From: JB111 sp049856295
GTDB lineage: Bacteria; Actinomycetota; Actinomycetes; Actinomycetales; Actinomycetaceae
Direction: 5' to 3'
DNA: 64,000 nucleotides
Assembly: GCF_049856295.1 (NCBI RefSeq)
Contig: NZ_JBNDMZ010000002.1
Span: forward strand, 62,001-126,000
Shown in pieces: positions 23,711 through 32,029 of this stretch (position 1 is its first letter; each line of letters begins with the position of its first letter). Position numbers and translations under genes: made by a program. The notes under the pieces are model-generated. The model worked only from the letters and a program-made list of their open reading frames with translations, was not told the DNA's origin and ran no database searches.

Positions 23711-25078
23711 TCAGGGCTCGAGCACGTACCCGTTGGACGAGTGGTTGACCGCGATCACCCAGTTGCCCTCCTCGACGAGGTGCTCGGGCAGGCACAGGAC
23801 GAGGTTTCCTTCGACCTCCCCGCCGTCGGCGATGGGCTCGGCGTAGAAGAGGTCGTCCGGCGCGACCGCCGACGTGGCCCCGTAGACCTCGCCGGTCCGG
23901 CGAACCCAGTACACGAGCAGCGAGGCGAACGGCGTGAAAGCACTGCTGGTCTCCGCCGTCACGCGTACGCGCTGGGTGACGTAGACGTGCCCCTCAGGTG
24001 GCGGCGGGTTCCCGGCGTCGTGCGCGAGCACGTCCTCGGTGGCGTCCCAGTCCGTGGGGCCCACGAGCTGCGCGGTGATCTGCTCCTGGGTGAGGTCGAT
24101 CGTCCACGACAGGACCGAGATCCGGCCGAACGGGTCGACGTTCGCCAGCGCGAGGTCGTCGAGCATCGCGATCGGCTCGGTGTTCGTCGGGATGCCGTCG
24201 GGCCCGGTGTGGGCGGCCTCGTCCTGGCCGGGCGGGAACGTGTCGGCGGGAATCAGCCCGGCCAGGCCGTCGTCGTCCTCGGGTGCGTCCGTCCCGGTCT
24301 CGTCGGGGACGTCGGACGGGTCGGGCGTCTCGTTCTCCTGCTCCGCGCCCGCCTGGCCACCGCCCTCGGGGTCCCCGCCGGGGACGGACGGCGGCTCGAC
24401 GTCGAACTTTCCCGGTGCCTCCTCCTCGCGGGCCGCGGGCTCACGGAGCACGAACGCCCAGATCGCCACCGCGACGAGCGCGACGCAGGTCGAGGCCGCC
24501 ACCGCGGCGGGGCCGGCGCGCGTGTACCAGGGGGACGACGGCACGGGCTCCGGCGGGGGTGCCGGTGCCGGGGGAGAGGAGGCCGCGGTGGGTGGCGACC
24601 CGGCGGCCGAGGTGCTCGATCCCGCCGAGCCGGCCGACGGCCCGTACTGCGCGCCCACGGCTCCGTGGGATGAGGGCGTGAACCGGGGTGTGCTCGGGAG
24701 CGGGGCCGGCTGCCGGTGGTCCTGAGCGGCCGCGAGTCCGTACGCCGCCGATGTCGCCGCGCCCGTGAGGACCGGTGCGCCGGGCCCGCCGCCGTGGCTC
24801 CGCGTCCGGTCCCGCTCGGGCGACCACGCCTGCGTCTGGAGGAGGCTGTCCTCCGTGTCTCCCACGGACGCCCTGACGGACCGCAGACGGGTCGCCTCGG
24901 GATCGCCGCCCGGTCCGCCGTCGGGCGGGTCCATCGTGCCCGAGCGACCCACGGGGTCGACGATCCACATCTGCCAGCCGTGCGGGGCGGGAGGCCAGCG
25001 CGGGTCCGGGCGCCAGCCGACGGGCGGCATGAAGTCCGGCGGCACGTGCCAGCCAGGGGGCGGGTTGAACCGCGGCAC
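23711..25078 (-). CDS. Pro/Trp-rich single-pass membrane protein of unknown function
   Basis: 455 residues from GTG 25078 (VPRFNPPPGWHVPPDF), with a GAGGAGG site. The N-terminal 35 residues repeat P-x-G-W/P-P-x-W units (PPPGWHVPPDF, PPVGWRPDPRWPP), like the DUF2510-type GWY modules of actinobacterial membrane proteins. A ~150-residue disordered Ser/Pro/Ala-rich stretch, one transmembrane helix (AAVAASTCVALVAVAIWAFV) and an acidic linker follow. The extracellular end (~residues 310-455) is a beta-rich domain resembling DUF4352-type immunoglobulin-like lipoproteins. It converges on rnpB with only two bases between. Confidence 0.72.
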   Translation of the reverse strand: MPRFNPPPGWHVPPDFMPPVGWRPDPRWPPAPHGWQMWIVDPVGRSGTMDPPDGGPGGDPEATRLRSVRASVGDTEDSLLQTQAWSPERDRTRSHGGGPGAPVLTGAATSAAYGLAAAQDHRQPAPLPSTPRFTPSSHGAVGAQYGPSAGSAGSSTSAAGSPPTAASSPPAPAPPPEPVPSSPWYTRAGPAAVAASTCVALVAVAIWAFVLREPAAREEEAPGKFDVEPPSVPGGDPEGGGQAGAEQENETPDPSDVPDETGTDAPEDDDGLAGLIPADTFPPGQDEAAHTGPDGIPTNTEPIAMLDDLALANVDPFGRISVLSWTIDLTQEQITAQLVGPTDWDATEDVLAHDAGNPPPPEGHVYVTQRVRVTAETSSAFTPFASLLVYWVRRTGEVYGATSAVAPDDLFYAEPIADGGEVEGNLVLCLPEHLVEEGNWVIAVNHSSNGYVLEP

Positions 25079-25205
25079 GTCGCCTCCTCGGCCTTGCGCT
25101 GGGTCGGACCGGCCGGGCGCGTGCCCGACCGATCACGAGGTTACGCGGGCAGGCCGCCGTCGTGGCCGATCCGGTCGGGGAGGGGTCCCCGACCCCGCGG
25201 GTGGG

Positions 25206-25964
25206 TCAGCGCGCGAGCTCGACCGCGCGATAGGCGGCGCCGACGATGCCCGCGTTGTTGCGGAGCTCGGCGGGCACCATCGGGGCGCGCGTCTCGATGA
25301 GCGGGAGGAACTTCTCGTGCTTCCGGCTCACGCCGCCGCCCACGACGATGAGGTCGGGGGAGAACAGCTTCTCGACCACCTCGTAGTAGCGCTGGAGTCG
25401 CTTTGCCCACTTCGGGTAGGACAGGCCCTCTCGCTCACGGACGGCGGAGGAGGCGTGGGACTCGGCGTCGCGCCCGTCGATCTCGAGGTGCCCGAGCTCG
25501 GTGTTGGGCACGAGGATGCCGTCGACCAGCAGCGCCGACCCGATTCCCGTGCCGAGCGTCGTCAGCAGGACGACTCCGTCGACGCCCTTGGCGGCGCCGT
25601 AGTGGGCCTCGGCGACCCCGGCGGCGTCGGCGTCGTTCATCGCGACGATCTCGCGGCCGAGCTCCCTGCGGACCTCGTCCTCGATGTTCATGCCGACCCA
25701 GCTCTGGTCGAGGTTCGCCACGAACGGGAACCCGCCGTGCAGCACGGGGGCGGGGAACGTGAGGCCGACCGGGACGTCGTCGTCCTCCTCGAACTCGGCC
25801 AGCAGGCGGCCGAGGACCTCGATGACGGCCGCCGGGGTCGAGGGCTGGGGGGTCGGGATCTTCACGCGGTCGGTCGTCAGCTGCCCCGTGGAGAGGTCGA
25901 CCGGGGCGCCCTTGATCCCGGAGCCGCCGATGTCGATGCCGAACGCGAGCTGGTTCGTGGCCAT
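25206..25964 (-). CDS. ppgK: Polyphosphate glucokinase
   Basis: 252 residues, an ROK-family enzyme that phosphorylates glucose using inorganic polyphosphate (and ATP). Motifs: GIDIGGSGIKGAPVD (phosphate 1), VGLTFPAPVLHG, catalytic Asp in VAMNDADAAGVAE, TTLGTGIGSAL (phosphate 2) and ELGHLEIDGRDAE, a stretch specific to the actinobacterial polyphosphate enzyme. Length matches Mycobacterium PPGK. A GAAGGAA ribosome site precedes the ATG. It is transcribed after map with a 43-base gap. Confidence 0.95.
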   Translation of the reverse strand: MATNQLAFGIDIGGSGIKGAPVDLSTGQLTTDRVKIPTPQPSTPAAVIEVLGRLLAEFEEDDDVPVGLTFPAPVLHGGFPFVANLDQSWVGMNIEDEVRRELGREIVAMNDADAAGVAEAHYGAAKGVDGVVLLTTLGTGIGSALLVDGILVPNTELGHLEIDGRDAESHASSAVREREGLSYPKWAKRLQRYYEVVEKLFSPDLIVVGGGVSRKHEKFLPLIETRAPMVPAELRNNAGIVGAAYRAVELAR

Positions 25965-26007
25965 ATGGGTTCCTTCACCGTCGAAAAGAAGGGGGTCGTG
26001 CAGGACT

Positions 26008-26880
26008 CTAGGCGAGAGTAAGGATCTCCGGGCCGTCGCCCGTGATGAGGATGGTGTGCTCCCACTGCGCGGACCGCGAGCGGTCCTTCGTCACGACGGT
26101 CCAGCCGTCGTCCCACTGCTCGCCGTCCGGCTCGCCGAGGGTGAGCATGGGCTCGACGGTGAAGACCATCCCCTCGACGATCACGTCGTCGAACTGGGGC
26201 GCCGAGTCGTAGTGCGGGATGATGAGGCCCGAGTGGAACGCCTCGCCCACCCCGTGGCCCGTGAAGTCGCGGACCACGCCGTAGTCGAACCGCCTGGCGT
26301 AGGACTCGATGACGCGGCCGATGACGTTGACCTCCCGGCCGGCGCGCGCCGCCCTGATGCCGCGGTGCATGGCCTCCTTCGTCCGCTCGACGAGCAGGCG
26401 AGACTCCTCGTCGACGTCGCCGACCAGAGCCATGACCGACGCGTCCCCGTGGACGCCGCCGACGAAGGCCGTGATGTCGATGTTGACGATGTCCCCGTCC
26501 TCGAGGACCGTCGAGTCGGGGATGCCGTGGCAGATCGTCTCGTTGATCGACGTGCACAGCGACTTCGGGAAGCCCTGGTAGTGCAGCGAGGACGGGTAGG
26601 CGCCCTGTGCGAGAAGGAACTCGTGACCGATCCGGTCGATCTCGTCCGTGGTGATCCCCGGGCGCACGGCCTCGGCGGTCAGCTCGAGCGCCTGCGCGGC
26701 GATCCGGGACGCCGTGCGGATGCGCTCGATCGTCGCCGGGCTCTTGACCTCGCCGGCGGTCACCCGCTCGGGACCGGTGCGGCCGACGTACTCCGGGCGC
26801 TCGATCGAGGAGGGGACCTCGCGGACGGGGGAGACGGTTCCCTTGGTGAGGGTGCCCCGCGGGGCGCGATCGGCGAGCAT
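26008..26880 (-). CDS. map: Methionine aminopeptidase, type I
   Basis: 290 residues. It removes the initiator methionine from nascent proteins. The N-terminal ~40-residue extension carries no SH3 zinc cysteines but a proline-rich segment, as in actinobacterial MetAP1c. The five metal ligands are in VNIDITAFVGGVHGDAS (two Asp), FTGHGVGEAFH (His), FTVEPML (Glu) and QWEHTILI (Glu). The substrate-pocket segment is YPSSLHYQGFPKSLCTSINE. A TAGACT -10 box (26894-26889) lies eight bases upstream, so the message may be leaderless. Confidence 0.95.
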   Translation of the reverse strand: MLADRAPRGTLTKGTVSPVREVPSSIERPEYVGRTGPERVTAGEVKSPATIERIRTASRIAAQALELTAEAVRPGITTDEIDRIGHEFLLAQGAYPSSLHYQGFPKSLCTSINETICHGIPDSTVLEDGDIVNIDITAFVGGVHGDASVMALVGDVDEESRLLVERTKEAMHRGIRAARAGREVNVIGRVIESYARRFDYGVVRDFTGHGVGEAFHSGLIIPHYDSAPQFDDVIVEGMVFTVEPMLTLGEPDGEQWDDGWTVVTKDRSRSAQWEHTILITGDGPEILTLA

Positions 26881-26931
26881 GGTTCCCGAGTCTACGGACC
26901 GTGGACGAGCGAGCGAGACCGAGGAGTCGAC

Positions 26932-27150
26932 ATGAGCACCGGCGAGTACTGGTTCAACCTGCGCACGCACGCGGTCGAGGAGGGGCCGGAGTCGCCGGCG
27001 GCCGACCGGATGGGCCCCTACGCGACCCCGGAGGCGGCCGCCGCAGCCCTGCAGAGCGCGGCCGAGCGCAACGAGGAGGTCGACGCCGAGGAGGAGGAGT
27101 GGAACGCCTGGGACGACGACGCCGAGGAGGAGAACGAGGAGCGGCGCTGA
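26932..27150 (+). CDS. Small acidic SPOR-like protein
   Basis: 72 residues starting MSTGEYWFNLRTHAVEEGPE, with a GAGGAG ribosome site. The first half (YWFNLRTHAVEEG, GPYATPEAAAAALQSAAER) matches small actinobacterial proteins often annotated as SPOR or methionine-aminopeptidase-linked proteins. The second half is strongly acidic (residues ~50-72 mostly Glu and Asp). It is divergent from map, an arrangement I recall from other Micrococcales, which supports it being real. Function unknown. Confidence 0.75.
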   Translation: MSTGEYWFNLRTHAVEEGPESPAADRMGPYATPEAAAAALQSAAERNEEVDAEEEEWNAWDDDAEEENEERR

Positions 27151-27175
27151 CCGGGCGACACCGGACAGCTCCGGG

Positions 27176-27580
27176 TCAGACGGCGGCGCCGACCGGCGTC
27201 GTCGTCGCGACCGGGAGCCACCGCCACGCCAGCCACCCGATGACGAGCACCCAGGCGATGCCGACGACGATGAGCAGGTTGTCGTACGCCCCGGGGTAGG
27301 GCAGGCCCAGCACGTTGAACAGCGCGAGACCCACGGCGACGACGACCGTCACCCACCTCAGCGGCCCGGCCGGGACGAGCAGCGAGACCATGACCATGAC
27401 GATCGGCACGAGCATGATGAGCGCCGCGCCCACCCACGCACCGCCGCTCACGGTCTGGCCGCCCATCTGCCCGGGCTCGGCGTCCCCGGCGAAGATCCGC
27501 AGGACGTCGCCGAGCAGGTAGACGAGCATGAGGCAGACCCACGCGGCGGCGAGGACGACCCGCTCGCCCTCGACGATCAC
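27176..27580 (-). CDS. Small membrane protein of unknown function
   Basis: 134 residues from GTG 27580 (VIVEGERVVLAAAWVCLMLV), four hydrophobic helices. The pattern DVLRIFAGD near helix 1 and GNVLG-like NVLGLPYPGAYDN near helix 4 resemble uncharacterised DoxX/DUF6326-like membrane proteins. The start overlaps the upstream oxidoreductase stop by four bases (GTGA), so both are made from one message and probably share TetR control. Confidence 0.72.
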   Translation of the reverse strand: MIVEGERVVLAAAWVCLMLVYLLGDVLRIFAGDAEPGQMGGQTVSGGAWVGAALIMLVPIVMVMVSLLVPAGPLRWVTVVVAVGLALFNVLGLPYPGAYDNLLIVVGIAWVLVIGWLAWRWLPVATTTPVGAAV

Positions 27581-28557
27581 GATGCGGCCCCGTCCTCGGT
27601 CGCCGCAGGGCCGTGCGGCGTGACGACGAGGTTGCCGACCTTGTGGCCGGAGTCGATCCGCCGGTACGCCTCGACGACCGCCTCGAGCCCGCCCATGACC
27701 TCGACGACCGGGTCGAGCTCGCCGCGCGCGAGGAGGTCGAGGGTGTCGGTGACGATCCGGGCGTTCTCCGGCGTCGTGCCGCCGTGGACCTGCTTGGCGG
27801 GCAGGAGGGCGGCCAGGCTCCCGACGACGACGAGCAGGCGCCCGTCGCCGGTGAGCAGCCGCCGTCCCGCGCTGCGGGAGAGGTTGCCGACGGCGTCGAG
27901 GACGACGTCGAACCGCTCCGTCAGCTCGGTGACCGGCGTGGTCCGGTAGTCGACGACCGCCGCCGCCCCGAGACGTCGCACGAGGTCGGCGTTGCCGGCG
28001 CTGGTGACGGCCGTGACGCGGGCGCCCAGGTGGCGGGCGACCTGGACGGCGCTCGTGCCGACCGCGCCCGAGGCCCCGTTGACGAGGACGCTCTCGCCGG
28101 CCTGAACCTGGCCGAGGTCGCGCAGGAAGTGCAGGGCGGTCGTGCCGCCGAAGAGGACCGCCGCGGCGTCGACGTCGCTGACGCCCTCGGGCACGTGGGC
28201 GACGGCCTTTGTGCGTACCCGAACGTGCTCGGCGTGGGTGCCCATGCGGAAGCCGGACATCCCGGCGACCCGGTCGCCGGGCGAGAACCCGTCGACGTCG
28301 GCCCCGGTCTTCTCGACGACGCCGGCGAACGAGTTGCCGAGCACCTGGATGCGGGGGCCGCGGATCCCCATCGCCAGCCGTGCCGGCACGGTGAAGCCGG
28401 GTGGGAACGTGCCCGAGCGGAGGCGGGCGTCCCCGGCGGTGACCGCAGCGGCCTCGACGCGCACGAGGATCTCGTCCGCGCGCGGCTCGGGGAACGGGCG
28501 CCGGGTGACGACGGCGTGCGTGGGTGGTCCGTACCTGTCGACGACGACGGCTCTCAT
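27577..28557 (-). CDS. NADPH:quinone oxidoreductase-like protein (zinc-free MDR family)
   Basis: 326 residues of the medium-chain dehydrogenase family. GroES-like N-terminal domain (MRAVVVDRYGPPTHAVV, ILVRVEAAAVTAGDARLRSG), the Rossmann signature VLVNGASGAVGTSAVQVARH for NAD(P)H, and FDVVLDAVGN. No catalytic or structural zinc ligands are visible, as in quinone reductase-type members. It reduces an unknown quinone or enone. It is divergent from a TetR gene, with two 14-base dyads in its promoter, so it is likely repressed by that TetR and induced by a small molecule. Confidence 0.88.
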   Translation of the reverse strand: MRAVVVDRYGPPTHAVVTRRPFPEPRADEILVRVEAAAVTAGDARLRSGTFPPGFTVPARLAMGIRGPRIQVLGNSFAGVVEKTGADVDGFSPGDRVAGMSGFRMGTHAEHVRVRTKAVAHVPEGVSDVDAAAVLFGGTTALHFLRDLGQVQAGESVLVNGASGAVGTSAVQVARHLGARVTAVTSAGNADLVRRLGAAAVVDYRTTPVTELTERFDVVLDAVGNLSRSAGRRLLTGDGRLLVVVGSLAALLPAKQVHGGTTPENARIVTDTLDLLARGELDPVVEVMGGLEAVVEAYRRIDSGHKVGNLVVTPHGPAATEDGAAS

Positions 28558-28565
28558 GGGAACCC

Positions 28566-28612
28566 CTTACGTGTGTAAGCCTGTGGTGGAAGAGTAGCCT
28601 TACGGGTGTAAG
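28566..28612. promoter_or_regulatory. Double TetR operator and promoter of the oxidoreductase operon
   Basis: CTTACGTGTGTAAG (28566-28579) and CTTACGGGTGTAAG (28599-28612) are dyads with identical arms, starting 33 bases apart. On the minus strand TTGTCC (28619-28614) and TACTCT (28596-28591), 17 bases apart, form a promoter for the oxidoreductase. The second dyad sits in its spacer and the first lies downstream of the expected start. A plus-strand TAGCCT (28595-28600) overlaps it. Confidence 0.68.
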
Positions 28613-28670
28613 TGGACAAGAGGTGCCGCGTGGAGACTTCGACGCGGGGCCGGGAGGGGGAGGACCACCG

Positions 28671-29309
28671 ATGCGGGAGCCGTTGAGCGTGGCCCGGATC
28701 GTCGGGGCGGCCGTCGAGGTGGCCGATCGCGACGGGCTCGCGGCGGTGAGCATGCGCAGCGTCGCGCGCGAGCTGGGGGTGGAGGCGATGTCGCTCTACC
28801 ACCACGTCGCGGGCAAGGACTCGCTGCTCGACGCCCTCGCCGACCGCGTGTACGAGCAGGTCGAGCTGCCTGAGGCGGCATCCGGCTGGCGCGAGGGGAC
28901 GGAGGCGCGGGCGCACTCGCTGCGCTCCGTCCTCGCAGCGCATCCGTGGGCGCTCGGCATGGTCGACACGCGCACGACCCCCGGGCCGGCGGTGCTGCGC
29001 TACTACGACGCGACCGTCGGGCACCTGCGGGGTGCCGGCCTGTCCGCCGTCCTCGCGAGCCGTGCCTTCTCGGCGGTCGACTCCTACGTGTTCGGGTTCG
29101 TGCTCACCGAGCAGAACCTGCCGTTCGACGCGGCCTCGGGCGCGGGGGAGTTCGCCGTCGGGATGGAGCCGGCACTGGCCGAGTACCCGCACCTCGGCGC
29201 TCTCGTGCGAGACCTCATCGCCGGTGGGTACCAGTTCTCGGACGAGTTCGAGCACGGCCTCGCGCTCGTGCTCGACTCGGTGGCCGCCCGGGTGGCGGCG
29301 GGGGAGTAG
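28671..29309 (+). CDS. TetR/AcrR family regulator with TetR_C-type ligand domain
   Basis: 212 residues from ATG 28671 after a GGGAGGGGGAGG ribosome site. Helix-turn-helix VSMRSVARELGVEAMSLYHH at about residues 25-50; C-terminal domain LAAHPWALGMVDTRTTPGPA, the same subclass as the TetR protein at 15760. It probably controls itself and the divergent oxidoreductase operon through the CTTAC-N4-GTAAG dyads. Ligand unknown. Confidence 0.9.
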   Translation: MREPLSVARIVGAAVEVADRDGLAAVSMRSVARELGVEAMSLYHHVAGKDSLLDALADRVYEQVELPEAASGWREGTEARAHSLRSVLAAHPWALGMVDTRTTPGPAVLRYYDATVGHLRGAGLSAVLASRAFSAVDSYVFGFVLTEQNLPFDAASGAGEFAVGMEPALAEYPHLGALVRDLIAGGYQFSDEFEHGLALVLDSVAARVAAGE

Positions 29310-29409
29310 GGCGCGCGGTGGGGCGCACGCCGGCCCCCGGCGCGTGGCCGGCCGGCACGACGCGGCTCCCGTCCGGGCGACGTCGGCCGGGGACGGCACG
29401 CGCACCCGG

Positions 29410-30231
29410 TCACGAGTCGAACGTGTGCTCCGGCCCGGGGAAGCTGCGGTCCTTGACGGCGGCGACGTACTCGCCGGTGGCGCGGCCGAGGGCCTCGCCG
29501 AGCTCGGCGAAGCGGCGGGCGAAGCTCGGCGACCAGTCGGACATGCCGGCCATGTCGATCCACACGAGGACCTGCCCGTCCGTCCCGGCACCTGCGCCGA
29601 TGCCGATCGTCGGCACGCCGACCGCCTGCGTCACCTGCTCCGCCACCGGGCCGGGCACCATCTCGAGCACGACGGCGACGGCGCCGGCCTCCTCGAGCGC
29701 GCGGACGTCCGCCACGAGGCGCTCGGCCGCGCCCTCGCCGCGGCCCTGGATCCGCTTGCCGCCGAGCAGGTGCTCGGACTGGGGCGTGAAGCCGACGTGT
29801 CCCACCACGGGGATCCCCGCCTCGGTGAGCAGCCGCACGTGCCCCGCCCGGTGCGCGCCGCCCTCGAGCTTGACCGCGTGCGCCTCGCCCTCCTTCATCA
29901 GCCGGACGCCGGTGGCGAGCGCCTGCTCGGGGTTGGCCTCGTAGCTGCCGAACGGCATGTCGGCCACGACGAGCACCCGGCTGACCGACCGCGCGACGGC
30001 GCGCGTCGCGACGATCATCTCGTCGACCGTCACGGGCAGCGTGGTCGGGTGCCCGAGCATGTTGTCGCCGATCGAGTCGCCCACCAGCAGCAGGTCGACC
30101 CCGGCGGCGTCGAGGACGCGAGCGGTCATCGCGTCGTAGGCGGTGAGCATCGTGATCGGCTCGCCGCGCTCCTTCATCTGGGCGAGGTGGTGGACGCGGA
30201 CCCGCTTGGGGCGGCTCGGGGTGTCGGTCAT
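29410..30231 (-). CDS. panB: 3-methyl-2-oxobutanoate hydroxymethyltransferase
   Basis: 273 residues. It transfers a hydroxymethyl group from methylene-tetrahydrofolate to ketoisovalerate, the first committed step to pantothenate and coenzyme A. Motifs: ITMLTAYDAMTARVLDAAGV, LLVGDSIGDNMLGH (Mg ligand Asp), VVADMPFGSYE (Asp), AVKLEGG (Lys, Glu), VVGHVGFTPQS and IGIGAG. The decameric TIM-barrel enzyme is complete. Its ATG overlaps the nadE stop (ATGA), placing pantothenate and NAD synthesis on one transcript. Confidence 0.96.
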   Translation of the reverse strand: MTDTPSRPKRVRVHHLAQMKERGEPITMLTAYDAMTARVLDAAGVDLLLVGDSIGDNMLGHPTTLPVTVDEMIVATRAVARSVSRVLVVADMPFGSYEANPEQALATGVRLMKEGEAHAVKLEGGAHRAGHVRLLTEAGIPVVGHVGFTPQSEHLLGGKRIQGRGEGAAERLVADVRALEEAGAVAVVLEMVPGPVAEQVTQAVGVPTIGIGAGAGTDGQVLVWIDMAGMSDWSPSFARRFAELGEALGRATGEYVAAVKDRSFPGPEHTFDS

Positions 30232-31961
30232 CGCTCGTCTCCTTGTCGCTCGTCCTGCTCGTGCCACCGGGAGGTCACGGGGAGGCGCCGGTCGCGGCCG
30301 AACGCCAGCGCCGTCACCTTCGGCCCCAGCGGGTACTGCCGCCGCTTCCACTCGGCCCGGTCGACGAGCCCGAGGACCCGGTCGACGACCTCGGGCGCGT
30401 GGCCGGCGGCCAGGAGGTCGGCCCGGCCGAGGTTGCGCTCGACGTAGTCCTCGATGACGGGGTCGAGCTGGTCGTAGGGCGGCAGCGAGTCCGAGTCCTG
30501 CTGGCCCGGCCGCAGCTCCGCCGAGGGCGGCTTCTCGATCGAGCTCCAGGGGATCGGCACGGACTCGCCCCGGGCGGTCGCCAGCTCGTTCCGCCACCGC
30601 GCGAGCTCCCAGACCTTCGTCTTGGGTACGTCCTTGATCGGGGCGAAGCCGCCGACGGCGTCGCCGTAGATCGTCGAGTAGCCCACCGCCAGCTCGGACT
30701 TGTTCCCGGTGGCGAGCACGAGGTGGCCCTCCATGTTGGACAGCCCCATGAGGATGACCCCGCGCACGCGCGCCTGGAGGTTCTCCTCGGCGACCCCGGT
30801 CAGCTCGACGTTCGCGAGGAACGCCTCGACCATCGGCGCGATCGGCCGGACCCGGTAGTCGAGGCCGATCGCCTCGGCCGAGGCGGCGGCGTCGTCCTTC
30901 GAGTGCGCCGAGGAATAGCTCGACGGCATCGAGACGCCGACGACGTTGCCGCCGCCGAGCGCGTCCGCCGCCATCGCTGCCACGAGCGCGGAGTCGATCC
31001 CGCCCGACAGGCCGAGCACCACGGAGCCGAACCGGTTCTTCCGGGCGTAGTCACGCAGGCCGACGACGCAGGCGGTGTACATCTGCTCGACGTCGGAAGG
31101 CGCGTCCGGGACAGCGTCCTGCTCGGGGACGACGACGCCGGGCGCGTGCCTCGCCGCGTCGCCAGGTGCGTCCGTGCCCGTCGCCGCTGCCGCGTCCCCG
31201 GCCGGGTCGACCGGGTCGGCGAGGACGAGCGGGAGCACCGCACGACCGAACGCCCCGGCGCGCGCGACGACCGATCCCGCGGAGTCGACGACGAACGACT
31301 GCCCGTCGAAGACGAGGTCGTCCTGCGCGCCGGCGAGGTTGGCGTACACGAGCGGGCAACCGAGCCGGCCGGCCACGTCTCCCGCGAGCCGTTCCCGGAC
31401 CGCGCCCTTGCCGAACTCGTACGGCGACCCGTTGAGCACGAGGAGGGCATCGAGGCCGGCCCCGGCGTACGCGGCCGACGCTCCGCCCTCGACCCAGATG
31501 TCCTCGCAGATCGCGATCCCCAGCCGGCGCCCGTCGACCTCGATCGTCAGCGCCTCGGCGCCGGGCTCGAAGATGCGGATCTCGTCGAACACGCCGTAGG
31601 TCGGCAGATGCCGCTTGACGTAAGTGTCCGTGACTGCGCCCCCGGTGACGACCGCCGCGCAGTTGGTCGGCCGGCCGTGCGCGGACGTGCCGAGGGTCCC
31701 GAGCACGACGACGACGTCGCCGAGCCCGTCGGACGCGAGATCGGCCGCGAGCGTCTCGAGCGTCTCCGCGGTCGCGGCCCGGAACGAGGACCGCAGCGCG
31801 AGGTCCTCGACCGGGTAGCCGGGCAGCACCATCTCGGGCAGCAGCACGACCCGGGCGCCCCCGCGTGCGGCCTCCGCCACCGCGTCGCGGATCATCGTCG
31901 AGTTCTCGAGCAGGTCTCCGGCGCAGGGATTCACCTGGGCGATCGCGATCGACAGCGGCAT
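30228..31961 (-). CDS. nadE: Glutamine-dependent NAD+ synthetase
   Basis: 577 residues. The N-terminal nitrilase-type glutaminase (residues ~1-270) has Glu in LPEMVLPGYPVEDL, Lys in YVKRHLPTYGVFDE and Cys in IAICEDIW; ammonia passes to the C-terminal synthetase. The synthetase (~300-577) shows the PP-loop LGLSGGIDSALVAAMAADAL, GVSMPSSYSS and TGNKSELAVGYSTIYGD. An acidic alanine-rich insert of about 45 residues separates them. The start MPLSIAIAQVNPCAGD is fixed by a TACCCT box seven bases upstream (leaderless); a 15-residue upstream extension is rejected. Confidence 0.96.
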   Translation of the reverse strand: MPLSIAIAQVNPCAGDLLENSTMIRDAVAEAARGGARVVLLPEMVLPGYPVEDLALRSSFRAATAETLETLAADLASDGLGDVVVVLGTLGTSAHGRPTNCAAVVTGGAVTDTYVKRHLPTYGVFDEIRIFEPGAEALTIEVDGRRLGIAICEDIWVEGGASAAYAGAGLDALLVLNGSPYEFGKGAVRERLAGDVAGRLGCPLVYANLAGAQDDLVFDGQSFVVDSAGSVVARAGAFGRAVLPLVLADPVDPAGDAAAATGTDAPGDAARHAPGVVVPEQDAVPDAPSDVEQMYTACVVGLRDYARKNRFGSVVLGLSGGIDSALVAAMAADALGGGNVVGVSMPSSYSSAHSKDDAAASAEAIGLDYRVRPIAPMVEAFLANVELTGVAEENLQARVRGVILMGLSNMEGHLVLATGNKSELAVGYSTIYGDAVGGFAPIKDVPKTKVWELARWRNELATARGESVPIPWSSIEKPPSAELRPGQQDSDSLPPYDQLDPVIEDYVERNLGRADLLAAGHAPEVVDRVLGLVDRAEWKRRQYPLGPKVTALAFGRDRRLPVTSRWHEQDERQGDER

Positions 31962-31968
31962 ACCTGTC

Positions 31969-31974
31969 AGGGTA
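31969..31974 (-). promoter_or_regulatory. -10 box for the leaderless nadE-panB mRNA
   Basis: On the minus strand TACCCT is followed by seven bases and the ATG at 31961. It lies within the 68-base divergent region shared with glnA2. Confidence 0.55.
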
Positions 31975-32029
31975 GTCGCGCTCCGTAGGTGACAATGTGG
32001 GGGCACTGATCCGAGCGGGAGGAGGCGGG

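Noticed and set aside
28621..28671. Upstream extension of the TetR gene beginning near 28524
   Set aside because: It would cross the operators and promoter; the strong ribosome site directly before ATG 28671 fits better.
29310..29409. Terminator candidates in the GC-rich spacer after the TetR gene and panB
   Set aside because: Several short complementary stretches exist, but none forms a stem longer than about six bases without large loops.
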